Positions 1 through 7,839 are shown, numbered from the stretch's first letter. The stretch is 52,354 nucleotides of DNA from Candidatus Thorarchaeota archaeon (GCA_016933575.1 JAFGAR010000121.1:1-52354); one strand, 5' to 3'. Numbers and translations are program-made. The notes: generated by a model from the letters alone, not told the origin.

Positions 1-15
1 ACCGTTCATTGTAAA

Positions 16-213
16 TTGGACAAACTTGGACACCAGAGTGATGTCCTCCCAGAAACGGCACTGGGAACGACTCTGTGAGGTCAGATGGGTGTCAGGACAA
101 CCTCACGATCCTATCGTGAGGTCGTTGCATTTGAGGACCTATAAGAGCGGTTCAAACAACCATCAAAGAGCTGTCCAACTCTGTCCAGTATTTCAGTAGC
201 TGTTGTCAACCCT
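16..213 (+). repeat. Structured terminal element, left copy (inverted repeat of the right end)
   Basis: This stretch matches the reverse complement of the last roughly 195 bases of the window. The matching blocks are CTTGGACACCAGAGTG, then AACGGCACTGGG, ACTCTGTGAGGTCAGA, TGTCCAAC and AGCTGTTG(T/A)CAACCCT; the centre (about 85-165) is diverged. Visible pairings are TTGGACA (16-22 and 26-32) with TGTCCA(A/G) (172-178 and 182-188), CAGAGT 34-39 with ACTCTG 70-75, CCCAG 48-52 with CTGGG 61-65, and a perfect 9-bp hairpin 101-109/113-121. The last block covers the stop codon of the convergent gene. The family is unknown to me: it could be a structured RNA, a dispersed repeat or a terminal inverted repeat. 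Confidence 0.75.
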
Positions 214-1117
214 CTGCAACGAAGGCTGATGCAAAGAGATCAAATAACGGTTCTATGTCAGCAGTGTCTAGCTCTTTGTAGACATATTTGCACATGTCAA
301 TGAACCTGTTGGCTCGCTCATCAGCGAATTCGCCTATACCGATTATCTTCCTTGTTCTCTTCGTCAGTTCCTTCACAACACCTTTGGCGCTCTTGTCCAC
401 TCCAAAGGCCTTCTCAGTATCCTGCTCGATTCTTTGAAGGACACTCTTTACACGAATATCAGAGATGTCGTCACTACCAAAGCTCTTCACGAGGTCCATC
501 AAGACATCTAGAATTCCATTGTGCAATCCTGCAACTAATGCTTCAATCTCGAATGCTGTGAATCTTACGGTTCCCTCTTCACCTTGAAGTTGCCATTTCA
601 GGTCACTTGTCCTATCAACAAGGAGTCGTTTTTGACCAACCATTATCACTTCATGATAGAATCTTGAGTTGATACTGCTCTGAACTGCTGTCTTGACGAT
701 GGCTGCCTCTGGCAGTCTCAATCTGAACGAATTACCGCCATTTGTGACAACTAAACAGGCTCCACTGGATGGAGGTATCTTCTTGACATAATCCGAGGGT
801 GGTGCTACCTCGACCGGCGGCAGATGTCTTAGTTTTTCAGCAAGTTCTCGAATCTCTGGTTCTGTACAGATGTATGTCTGCCTATCACCCGAGATTGTGA
901 TTGTTCCATCATCAGCACGAACGAAATCAATCTTATTTCCTCCTCCGACATTTGTTGTCTTGAGATAGGTCTGTTTATGATTTCTTGCTGTCTGAGCGAG
1001 TTTTTCTAGCGCGGCTGCGACCATATGGGCCTCGCCAAATCCCATCGTAATCTCTGCATCTCCCTCAGTACCACGACCGATACCGAGTGATCCATCTTGG
1101 CGTATCTTAACATACAT
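206..1117 (-). CDS. Hypothetical soluble protein with a possible internal duplication
   Basis: I do not recognise this 303-residue protein. The start at 1117 (MYVKIRQDG) is chosen because GGTGGTGG lies just upstream; a longer frame to 1183 has no ribosome site. There is no signal peptide or membrane segment. Two stretches look alike in layout, each a beta region followed by an amphipathic helix: residues about 1-100, ending TEPEIRELAEKL, and about 120-210, ending TAFEIEALVAGL. This suggests a duplicated alpha/beta unit. The C-terminal 90 residues are helical and charged. The stop codon lies inside the conserved end block of the terminal repeat. No function is proposed. Confidence 0.6.
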   Translation of the reverse strand: MYVKIRQDGSLGIGRGTEGDAEITMGFGEAHMVAAALEKLAQTARNHKQTYLKTTNVGGGNKIDFVRADDGTITISGDRQTYICTEPEIRELAEKLRHLPPVEVAPPSDYVKKIPPSSGACLVVTNGGNSFRLRLPEAAIVKTAVQSSINSRFYHEVIMVGQKRLLVDRTSDLKWQLQGEEGTVRFTAFEIEALVAGLHNGILDVLMDLVKSFGSDDISDIRVKSVLQRIEQDTEKAFGVDKSAKGVVKELTKRTRKIIGIGEFADERANRFIDMCKYVYKELDTADIEPLFDLFASAFVAEG

Positions 1118-1245
1118 ACTTTCCACCACCAAAACGATATCATATCTCCAAAAAACTATTGCTCTCATAGGTTGAATGAGCAATAATATGAAAAGGGCGA
1201 CCTTTCTGCCCTCTGCAATTGAAAATTGATGTCGACCATAATGAG

Positions 1246-1389
1246 ATGAGTACTATTTCAGAGCATGAGGAGCAAAGTACTGAATGTCCATTTACACAAC
1301 CTCATGGGAAGAAATTTGGCAATGCCCTTATAGCTCTGATGTTGCTTATTATCCCCTTACTAGTAATAATCGTGCTATTTCTAAATTAA
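1246..1389 (+). CDS. Small single-pass membrane protein (47 aa)
   Basis: A short open frame starts at ATG 1246 (MSTISEHEEQST) and ends at TAA 1389. It has an acidic, polar N-terminal half with one Cys and a Pro, a basic GKKFGN hinge, and a C-terminal hydrophobic stretch of about 20 residues (ALIALMLLIIPLLVIIVLF) ending only two residues before the stop. This is the layout of a tail-anchored small membrane protein. A TTG at 1219 in the same frame would add nine residues. No clear ribosome site is seen. It lies between two minus-strand genes and shows no similarity I recognise, so it could still be chance. Confidence 0.4.
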   Translation: MSTISEHEEQSTECPFTQPHGKKFGNALIALMLLIIPLLVIIVLFLN

Positions 1390-1433
1390 TGTAGAAACTG
1401 CAAAAGACAATGAATCTTCTGCAGTTCTAGATA

Positions 1434-1793
1434 TTAAATCGAATCTGTGACATCAAAGGCCAGTTTGCCGACTTCTTTTGTTGTCAAAGAGATGTCTATT
1501 GTATGTTCACCTGCTGGGAGTGGATCTCCCTTGACATGAAGCACAATATCAAGACCAACTTTAATTGGAAATGTATTCTCTTCAGAGATCGCATTACCAG
1601 TTATCTCGCCATCAGCTGAGCTAATGATGGTTGATTCAAGTGGGTACTCGATACCATTGACTTTGATTGGTTCAATGTTGATAGCTGTTCCAGATGATAT
1701 CGAATTCTTGAGCATGAACTTGAAACCATCGTCAACATTCTCGAGGCTTCCTTTGATGTACAATTTCCGTAAGAGGAATGTGGGTATTTGCAT
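1434..1793 (-). CDS. Conserved-looking archaeal hypothetical protein
   Basis: A 119-residue soluble protein with the N-terminus MQIPTFLLRKLYIKGSL. The rest reads as alternating beta strands (about residues 20-115) with no signal peptide, membrane segment or Cys. GGAGG lies about ten bases before the ATG. It is divergent from the zinc-ribbon gene at 1950, and the two may share the AT-rich TATA-like site at 1837-1846. The FLLRKLYxKGSL opening resembles small hypothetical proteins I have seen in other archaea, but I cannot name the family. Function unknown; a beta-sandwich fold is inference. Confidence 0.6.
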   Translation of the reverse strand: MQIPTFLLRKLYIKGSLENVDDGFKFMLKNSISSGTAINIEPIKVNGIEYPLESTIISSADGEITGNAISEENTFPIKVGLDIVLHVKGDPLPAGEHTIDISLTTKEVGKLAFDVTDSI

Positions 1794-1836
1794 TTACTAT
1801 TTGCCTCCAACTGACTTCTTTGTTTGACTTGTGAAT

Positions 1837-1846
1837 CTTTTATAAG
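1837..1846. promoter_or_regulatory. Shared TATA-like box between divergent genes
   Basis: The sequence CTTTTATAAG reads as a plausible archaeal TATA element on both strands (CTTATAAAAG on the reverse). It lies about 105 bases before the plus-strand ATG at 1950 and about 45 bases before the minus-strand ATG at 1793. Assignment is by sequence look and position only. Confidence 0.4.
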
Positions 1847-1949
1847 TTCCGAAGTCCCTTCTTTATCTTGCGCGGTTATGTTGAGGAGGTATTAGATACA
1901 CCTTGAAGAACTTCCTCTCGCAGTTCGATTGGGAATCGAGGAAAAATCC

Positions 1950-3011
1950 ATGTCAAAAAAGACCACTGGTATTAAGCAATATAGATGCAAGAAATGCGAT
2001 GCACCATATCCCCTAGGGGCTGATGATGTCATAGCCACTTGCCCGTACTGTGGTTATACTTTTACAATTGATGGATCTGAGATCAAACATCTCATTCTTC
2101 CTAACAAACTGAATGAAAAATCCGCTCATTCTACAGTCATGCAATGGTTGGAATTTGCAGCCAAGAAGACGGTTGGTAAAGGTGTCGTGAAGACTATCGA
2201 GCTCGAGAAACCTCGCCTTCAATGGTTTCCTGTATTTCGTGTCGAGGGTGACTACGAGTCCTTTCATTTTGGATATAAGCAGGAAGGCAGTGGTGACTCT
2301 AGGAAATATCGTCGAATTGAGAACAGAGACTCGGGCAGGTGCATTGAGTGGGTCATTGCACGAAGACATGCTGCGACTTTTGGGATAGATGAATTCGTAC
2401 TCTCTCTGGAAGATACCCCCACTCAGAGCTTCACAATCGACAAGACCGATAATGCACCTGTGCTTAATTCAGAGATTGATGATACTGACTCGATTCGTCG
2501 TGCAAAAAGAAACCGCAAGGACCGTGACCGTGTCGAGCTGTTAGAAAAGATGAGCAAGCTTCTTGACCATAGCTTTGAGATTATACCTGAGTCAAGTGTC
2601 TATACACATGCACCATATTGGCTTGTTCGTTATACATATCAAAAAGGAACATTTCGTGTTGCTGTATCCGGAGCAACAGGCAAAGTTCTACTTGGTGAAC
2701 TCCCCGTTACAAAGAGATACAGAGTAAAGAAATGGTTCATCAGCGTATTCATGCTAATCTTCGGAAGCCTGTTTTTCCAAGTATTGCCTTATGTCCTTTA
2801 CATCTTCTTCCAAGGTAGTAGTAGTGGTGATGCTGGAGATGCTTGGTTAATTCCCATTGGAATATTGGTACTTGGTGTATTCTTGTGGGTTGGCTCTGTC
2901 ATCACAATAGGTGGCTCTCTGAAGTACGAGATTCAGGTGAATGCTAAGGGCGAGGAATGTCGGGATCCTTTCAGTATAGATGGAGCAATTAAACGGATAG
3001 GAGGGAAGTAA
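1950..3011 (+). CDS. Zinc-ribbon protein with C-terminal membrane hairpin (family copy 1)
   Basis: A 353-residue protein. Four Cys at residues 13, 16, 31 and 34 (CKKC...CPYC) form an N-terminal zinc ribbon. A charged cytoplasmic middle follows, then two membrane segments near residues 268-290 and 298-325, then a short polar tail. The start at 1950 follows a GAGGA ribosome site; an upstream ATG at 1929 in the same frame lacks one. The next gene begins two bases after the stop and has the same layout, so the two are probably co-transcribed partners from a duplication. The middle has a conserved-looking FWPVFRVEG-type strand (here LQWFPVFRVEG) also present in the neighbour. Function unknown. Confidence 0.75.
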   Translation: MSKKTTGIKQYRCKKCDAPYPLGADDVIATCPYCGYTFTIDGSEIKHLILPNKLNEKSAHSTVMQWLEFAAKKTVGKGVVKTIELEKPRLQWFPVFRVEGDYESFHFGYKQEGSGDSRKYRRIENRDSGRCIEWVIARRHAATFGIDEFVLSLEDTPTQSFTIDKTDNAPVLNSEIDDTDSIRRAKRNRKDRDRVELLEKMSKLLDHSFEIIPESSVYTHAPYWLVRYTYQKGTFRVAVSGATGKVLLGELPVTKRYRVKKWFISVFMLIFGSLFFQVLPYVLYIFFQGSSSGDAGDAWLIPIGILVLGVFLWVGSVITIGGSLKYEIQVNAKGEECRDPFSIDGAIKRIGGK

Positions 3012-3013
3012 AA

Positions 3014-3988
3014 GTGACCCAGATAAAGTGTCCGAATTGTGCTGGACAAATTAAAGTACCACCTCAGAGTAGCACGGTTGTATGTCCCTATTGCAGTACA
3101 ACAGTCTTTGCAAAGACCGGGACCATATTGAAGGAAAATTATGTTATGCGTCTCCAATATGGATTGGAAGACGCCCGTGACAAAATGCTTAGTTGGGCAA
3201 TGAAACAACTTGGAGCTCCTAAGGGGCTCGAGAACGCTGAGGTCAAGGAGAGTAAGATTATCTTCTGGCCGTTCTGGGTCGTAGAAGTCGAGGCAAAAGT
3301 CAACTATTCTGGCATACAAAAGAAACCTGATTTTAAAGGTCATGATACACAAAAGCGTTTGAATTGGAATACTGTTTCAGAATCTGGCACAATCGATGTT
3401 GAGAGAGATATCTTCATTCCCGCCAATCAAGACACACCTGCTCCTCTGAAGAATTACATTATTCCAACAAGAAGAAAAGAATACTTCAACATGGACAAAA
3501 TCATTGAAGTTCAGGGTATTACTATGTCTGTTCAAATTGATCAAAAAGTAGCTATAGACAAGGCTCGGGAGATAATGGAAGAATATGTTCAGGAGGAAGC
3601 TATGAAGGAAGTTGACCAAATCAATGAGATTAAACGAGATTTGCAGACACCAGCAGTCTTCCTGGTCAGTGTTCCAATTTGGCACATCAAGTACTCACAC
3701 AATGTGCGAAAATATGAAGGTCTTGTTGATGGAGCCTCCGGTCGTGTGGTCTACCTAAAGTTTCCGCGAAAGATTGCCTTTAGAGCAATGACTCTATTCG
3801 GTGGATTACTACATCTTGGAGTTGGTGGTGGTATCGGACTCCTTTTGGTATATCTAGGGTTGACAGCTTTTGATGGTATCTATCCCACAGCCTTTGGAAT
3901 CTCTTTTGGACTCGGGATGCTTGCGATTAGCCTGATCTTCTTTAGGACTGCACTCTCTCTACGAGCAGGAATGGAAGAAACTCGTTAA
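3014..3988 (+). CDS. Zinc-ribbon protein with C-terminal membrane hairpin (family copy 2)
   Basis: A 324-residue paralogue of the gene just upstream, starting at GTG 3014. Cys 6, 9, 24 and 27 form the N-terminal zinc ribbon (CPNC...CPYC). The middle contains IFWPFWVVEVEAKV, matching the WFPVFRVEG strand of copy 1, and a second strand set ending in the same VPIWHIKYSH / APYWLVRYTY position followed by a G(A/V)(S/T)G turn. Two hydrophobic segments lie near residues 255-285 and 290-315. The repeated layout suggests a two-subunit membrane complex with zinc ribbons on the same side. No known family function is assigned. Confidence 0.75.
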   Translation: MTQIKCPNCAGQIKVPPQSSTVVCPYCSTTVFAKTGTILKENYVMRLQYGLEDARDKMLSWAMKQLGAPKGLENAEVKESKIIFWPFWVVEVEAKVNYSGIQKKPDFKGHDTQKRLNWNTVSESGTIDVERDIFIPANQDTPAPLKNYIIPTRRKEYFNMDKIIEVQGITMSVQIDQKVAIDKAREIMEEYVQEEAMKEVDQINEIKRDLQTPAVFLVSVPIWHIKYSHNVRKYEGLVDGASGRVVYLKFPRKIAFRAMTLFGGLLHLGVGGGIGLLLVYLGLTAFDGIYPTAFGISFGLGMLAISLIFFRTALSLRAGMEETR

Positions 3989-4005
3989 TGAATCGATGAT
4001 GTACA

Positions 4006-4015
4006 AAAGATATAA
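4006..4015 (+). promoter_or_regulatory. TATA-like box upstream of the gene at 4068
   Basis: AAAGATATAA lies about 55 bases before ATG 4068, in the short gap after the zinc-ribbon pair. The expected start point is about 25 bases downstream. Called on sequence and position only. Confidence 0.35.
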
Positions 4016-4067
4016 GGTCCCATACTCCGAAAGAACTCGAAATTCAGTTTCATAGGGAGAAACAAAA

Positions 4068-4436
4068 ATGCAGTTTGACTTCTGGGATCCATTCAACTCG
4101 TTCTTTGAAATCTTTGGCCTAATGTTCGTAATTATTCCAATCATCTTCGTTGTCATTTTCATTGTTATAGCTGTAACTGTATGCCGAAGTGGAACTCAGA
4201 TTGCCAGTAACGTTGCAAGAGGATTTACAATGGAAGCTCCACCCTTTGTCATCCCTGAACGCCATCGTGGTCAGACTCGTTCTGATGGGTCACAAATGAC
4301 AACAGTTCGATTACCTGAACGTTGTCCCTCCTGTGGTGCTGCGATATCACAAGAAGGAATTGATTGGGTAGGTCCGTTGGAAGCTAAGTGTACCTACTGC
4401 GGTAGCACACTTCGAGCGACCTTCGAACGAGTTTGA
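4068..4436 (+). CDS. Membrane protein with C-terminal zinc ribbon
   Basis: A 122-residue protein with one long hydrophobic segment near residues 12-40, a linker with basic residues, and a C-terminal four-Cys zinc ribbon (CPSCG ... CTYCG, about residues 84-112). This reverses the order of the two upstream genes, which carry the ribbon at the N-terminus. AGGGAGA precedes the ATG. It may belong to the same functional unit as the upstream pair, but it has its own TATA-like site. Function unknown. Confidence 0.7.
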   Translation: MQFDFWDPFNSFFEIFGLMFVIIPIIFVVIFIVIAVTVCRSGTQIASNVARGFTMEAPPFVIPERHRGQTRSDGSQMTTVRLPERCPSCGAAISQEGIDWVGPLEAKCTYCGSTLRATFERV

Positions 4437-4607
4437 GTATGGAGATTGGCTGGGTAATACCCACACTCTTAGTCAAGGTATTTTCAGGATACATGCTGGT
4501 AGCATATATGTGCGTTCGTGAGTAAAGTATATCACTACATACTAATTGAAATCAATCACGGATGCATATCCGTTATGGTGCCACTTCCACGACTCGAGGA
4601 GACACTC

Positions 4608-4889
4608 ATGGTTAATGGTCTAGAAATGCAGGATGATGGAACTTCAAAATCAGTCTGTATCAATAGAAACAGCTTATCTTCTGAGGGGGTCTTCTGTGTC
4701 GTTGATAATGAGGGTAAGAATGTATTTCTCTGGCTTGGCAAAGAAGCTCCCGTCCGAAAACGGTTCGTTGGAGCTCAGACTGCCAGCAGATTGCGAGATG
4801 AACAAGGAACTGGTTTTCGGGTACGCTCTTTAGATGAAGGAAATGAGCCTACACAATTCTTCAATTCATTAGAGCACGAAGGCTGCTAA
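4608..4889 (+). CDS. Single-domain gelsolin-like protein
   Basis: A 93-residue protein that is essentially one gelsolin homology domain. The diagnostic run is SLSSEGVFCVVDNEGK, then VFLWLGKEA, then a helix (VRKRFVGAQTASRL), a final strand (FRVRSLDEGNEP) and FFNSL. These match the L.s.dvfilD...iyvW.G..a pattern of the family. In Asgard archaea, one- and two-domain gelsolins bind and remodel actin, so an actin-regulating role is inference from the family. GAGGAG six bases before ATG 4608 decides this start; a GTG at 4518 and an ATG at 4575 are in frame but have poorer sites. No signal peptide is present, so the protein is cytosolic. Confidence 0.8.
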   Translation: MVNGLEMQDDGTSKSVCINRNSLSSEGVFCVVDNEGKNVFLWLGKEAPVRKRFVGAQTASRLRDEQGTGFRVRSLDEGNEPTQFFNSLEHEGC

Positions 4890-4964
4890 TATTCAGACCT
4901 ATCCATAAGATTCTATAACCCACTGCATATAGCGCAAATGAGGTCATACGCCTTGAGAGGATTG

Positions 4965-5996
4965 ATGAAGACTGCCAGAGGTCCTGGAAATTTAGAGTTA
5001 CGTGAGATTGATGAACCTACTCCAAAGAAAGATGAGGTCCTTATCGAAGTTGCCGCAGCTGGAATCTGCGGGACAGACATTCATATCAAACATGACCAAA
5101 CATTCTATACTCCTCCCGTGGTACTTGGGCATGAGTGGTCTGGTACTATTGTGGAGGTTGGTCCTGATGTCACTGAAGTCGGAGTGGGAGATGTTGCAGT
5201 CTCTCCTGCAACAGCATACTGTGGTAAATGCTACCAGTGTAAGACTGGACATATGAACCGATGCACATCAGCGAACAAGCGAATTCTTGGCACCTCTCTT
5301 GCCAATGGGGCTTTTGCAAAATACATCACAGTCCCTGAATATATCATCCACAAGGTTCCATCAAGCGTATCACTTGAAGAGGCTGCTCTGGCTGAACCTA
5401 CAGCTTGTGTTGTGCATTCAGTGATTGATAAATCGCCTATTCTTCCCGGAGATGTTGTAGTTGTTCAGGGTCCTGGAACAATGGGTCTTCTTGCTGCTCA
5501 GGTAGCCAAAGCGATGGGAGCTGGAAAGGTCATAGTGACCGGAGTCTCAGCAGATCAATGGCGTTTTGACATAGCAAAGAAAATTGGTATCGATATCACT
5601 CTGGACGTTCAGGTCGATCCTAATCCTATCAAGACAATAATGGATGAAACCGATGGACGCGGTGCAGATGTCGTAATTGAGGCATCTGGAGCATGTATCG
5701 CATGTAATCAAGCTCTTGAATTCGTCAAGGTTGCTGGGCACGTGACCCTTCTAGGAATTCGTGGAAGACCCCTTGATATTGATCTTGATGCAATGGCAAT
5801 CAAAGAACTCACTATGTCTGGTACCTGGGGAACTCTACCCTCTTCATGGGTGACAACCCTGCGTCTTATGGCATCCAAGAAGATTGATGTTGCTCCACTA
5901 ATTACTCATAGAATCTCTTTAGACAGATGGGAAGAGGGATTCGAATTAATGGAGCAGCAAAAGGCAATCAAAGTGCTCTTCACAGAGTTCAATTGA
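4965..5996 (+). CDS. Zinc-dependent medium-chain alcohol/polyol dehydrogenase
   Basis: A 343-residue MDR-superfamily enzyme. It has the catalytic-zinc motif GICGTDIH and the GHEWSG segment, a structural-zinc loop with CGKCYQCKTGHMNRC, and a Rossmann segment (VVVQGPGTMGLLAAQVAKAMGA) for NAD(P). Overall it resembles threonine 3-dehydrogenase and sorbitol dehydrogenase-like proteins; the substrate cannot be fixed from sequence. The start at 4965 follows GAGAGG; an in-frame ATG at 4938 would add nine residues. It runs toward the minus-strand AhpD-like gene, with only four bases between the stops. Confidence 0.85.
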   Translation: MKTARGPGNLELREIDEPTPKKDEVLIEVAAAGICGTDIHIKHDQTFYTPPVVLGHEWSGTIVEVGPDVTEVGVGDVAVSPATAYCGKCYQCKTGHMNRCTSANKRILGTSLANGAFAKYITVPEYIIHKVPSSVSLEEAALAEPTACVVHSVIDKSPILPGDVVVVQGPGTMGLLAAQVAKAMGAGKVIVTGVSADQWRFDIAKKIGIDITLDVQVDPNPIKTIMDETDGRGADVVIEASGACIACNQALEFVKVAGHVTLLGIRGRPLDIDLDAMAIKELTMSGTWGTLPSSWVTTLRLMASKKIDVAPLITHRISLDRWEEGFELMEQQKAIKVLFTEFN

Positions 5997-6000
5997 GACT

Positions 6001-6345
6001 CTACCTTGGTGCCCATGCATCAAGACAATCTTGGACTACGGATATATGTGATGCAGCTGGTCCTCCCCCCATCACAATGGCGACTGAACAAGCGTCCATA
6101 ATTTCTTCTCTTGAAGCACCAAGTGAGAGCGCCTGTTTTGTGTGATAGACTATACACTCTTCACATGGTGAGAGAATAGATGCTACAATGCAAATAATTT
6201 CCTTGAACTTTGCAGACAAAGCTCCATCCTTATGTACGGTTTTTTGGAGATCTGTGAAAGCATTCCTGGTCTCTGGCATGTCTCTATTAAGCGCGCCAAA
6301 ATGCTTCATGAAGCTCTTCAGAGTCTTTTCAACATCATCTGTCAT
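6001..6345 (-). CDS. Carboxymuconolactone decarboxylase / AhpD-like protein
   Basis: A 114-residue all-helical protein of the CMD family. The redox-type CEEC motif is followed by a His a few residues later (CEECIVYHTKQAL), as in AhpD-type proteins, then the usual GASREEIMDA helix. Family members act as alkylhydroperoxidase partners or thiol-disulfide proteins; decarboxylase activity is not expected with CxxC. It follows the lipoate ligase gene by about 15 bases on the same strand. AhpD is known to take electrons from lipoylated E2 in some bacteria, so a link to the upstream 2-oxoacid dehydrogenase genes is plausible but inferred. Confidence 0.8.
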   Translation of the reverse strand: MTDDVEKTLKSFMKHFGALNRDMPETRNAFTDLQKTVHKDGALSAKFKEIICIVASILSPCEECIVYHTKQALSLGASREEIMDACSVAIVMGGGPAASHISVVQDCLDAWAPR

Positions 6346-6360
6346 TATTCTCTTCCTCGA

Positions 6361-7164
6361 CTAGGATGTGAACCTGGCTAGTGTTCCCAAATTCCACGAG
6401 GGGTCTTGATATTGTGAATAATATAAAGCCTGTGCAGTATTCTTCTCATTCACTGTAAGGGCTCCTTTTTGAATTGCCTCTCCTGTTAGTCCTTTCAGAT
6501 GCTGAAGAATTGCTAACTTGATATTCTCCATCGCTGGAGCATTCTGTACTTCGTCATTAATGTTAGTGACAGTATCTCTTTTACTATCCATACATCTGAT
6601 TCTCGTCTTGTCTCGGAGATAGGTTGGTTGCCTTGGTGGTGGTATCAGACTATCTACAAGCTTTTCCAAGTCTGCATTGAAAAGAAGCGTACCATGAATG
6701 AAAGATACACCTTGCTTTATCCAACCAGCAGTACCAGAAATCTTCTTTTCACCGATTCTGATGCAAGAACCTACGGGATCAAATCTTGCTGGTATCTTGA
6801 TTGAAACAAGTGCCTTCACAATGACACCAATGAACGTTTCATAGAGTTCTTTGAGACCTCTTGGGACATATTCATGGCTTTGATGGAGACGAAGTGTGAA
6901 GTTGAGATTTCCTTTGTCATGGTAGACAGCTCCTCCTCCAGTGAATCTTCGAGCAATTGATATTCCATTTTTCTCACAATACCTTAGATTCACTTCTTTG
7001 TGAACACACTGGAATCTTCCAATTACGACTGCAGGATTAGATCGCCAGAATCTCACAGTGTTGAGCGTATTTCCTTCGCCAAGGTCTGTTTTGGCAAGTG
7101 CTTCATCAAATGCGAGATTCCGGTAAATATCACTGGTCAAATCATCCAATAAACGCCAAGGCAT
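6361..7164 (-). CDS. lplA: Lipoate-protein ligase A family enzyme
   Basis: A 267-residue BPL/LplA/LipB-superfamily protein. Visible motifs are IGRFQ, the RRFTGGGAVYHD lipoyl-binding loop, and GEKKISGTAGW followed by FIHGTLLF, which correspond to the adenylate-binding lysine segment. The length fits archaeal ligases that lack the extra C-terminal domain and may need a separate LplB partner; none is seen here. It lies downstream of the E1/E2 genes and would attach lipoate to the E2 lipoyl lysine. An octanoyltransferase role is possible but less likely given the KISG motif. Confidence 0.82.
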   Translation of the reverse strand: MPWRLLDDLTSDIYRNLAFDEALAKTDLGEGNTLNTVRFWRSNPAVVIGRFQCVHKEVNLRYCEKNGISIARRFTGGGAVYHDKGNLNFTLRLHQSHEYVPRGLKELYETFIGVIVKALVSIKIPARFDPVGSCIRIGEKKISGTAGWIKQGVSFIHGTLLFNADLEKLVDSLIPPPRQPTYLRDKTRIRCMDSKRDTVTNINDEVQNAPAMENIKLAILQHLKGLTGEAIQKGALTVNEKNTAQALYYSQYQDPSWNLGTLARFTS

Positions 7165-7471
7165 ACAGAATCAATGAAGCTCAGGTCTGATTAATCTGAT
7201 GGCTGTCTGGACTAGTGCCGATGGCTCAAATAGGTTGCTCGCCATCGGCTAGGTGCCTCAGAGCAACGGTTGAGGCGGAGCAGATGTCGTTATTTCGAGG
7301 CTTGACACGAATGATACGTGTATGATGTTATTTGGTTCTTGGAATTTAAAGGACCCATGATTCAAAATGTCCATTTTGCAGGATAAATCCAACTTATGTA
7401 GAGTGCTATAATTATGAGGATGACTCTGACTGCTATTGGGCTCATACAACCTCATGTCAATCCGGTTGACA
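7165..7471. other. Intergenic region with three hairpins
   Basis: This 307-base gap between the lipoate ligase and the zinc-ribbon gene has no convincing ORF. It holds three inverted repeats: a perfect 9-bp stem GCCGATGGC 7217-7225 with GCCATCGGC 7241-7249; GCCTCA 7255-7260 with TGAGGC 7271-7276; and ACACG with CGTGT just after about 7300. None is followed by a clear T-run on either strand. It may be a processed leader, a structured non-coding RNA or paired terminators; no known RNA family is recognised. Confidence 0.4.
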
Positions 7472-7777
7472 TTAAACGGTATTCCCACATTCCGGACAAA
7501 ATACTGCTCCTGGTCGTACCTTTGTACCACAATATGGACATTGGGACTGGGTGCTCATTACCGGGGTCGATAAAAATCTCCCACTCTTCCGAATATTCTC
7601 TAAACCAATTCTATCACTATAGAGTTCAGTATATCCACAATCTGCACAGGTTACTGCCTCAAGGGTCGCAGTCAACATACCTGGTAAATCGACCCTAACG
7701 TAGCCTTGACCCTGAATTCTATGTGGGCCCGCAATTCTTGTGCTTCCGCATTTAGGACATGTTCCTGTCTTAATCAT
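7472..7777 (-). CDS. Small double zinc-ribbon protein
   Basis: A 101-residue protein with Cys pairs in order: CPKCGS near residue 8, CADCGY near 45, then CPYCG and CPECG in the last 30 residues. The first two pairs can form one ribbon around a beta-rich middle, as in small proteins with the CPKCGST...CxxCGY layout; the last two form a second ribbon. There is no membrane segment. It is transcribed in the same direction as the dehydrogenase genes, starting 62 bases after the E2 stop. Function unknown; nucleic-acid or protein binding is the usual role of such ribbons. Confidence 0.7.
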   Translation of the reverse strand: MIKTGTCPKCGSTRIAGPHRIQGQGYVRVDLPGMLTATLEAVTCADCGYTELYSDRIGLENIRKSGRFLSTPVMSTQSQCPYCGTKVRPGAVFCPECGNTV

Positions 7778-7839
7778 GAATTTCCACTGGTGATTTCTTG
7801 GTCTGAAAGGAAATATCTTTTTGCAGAAAACCTGGTCTA

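Noticed and set aside
6361..7164. Biotin-protein ligase instead of lipoate ligase
   Set aside because: The RRxTGGGAVYHD loop and KISGTA segment fit lipoate ligases, and the lipoyl-bearing E2 is encoded in the same gene group.
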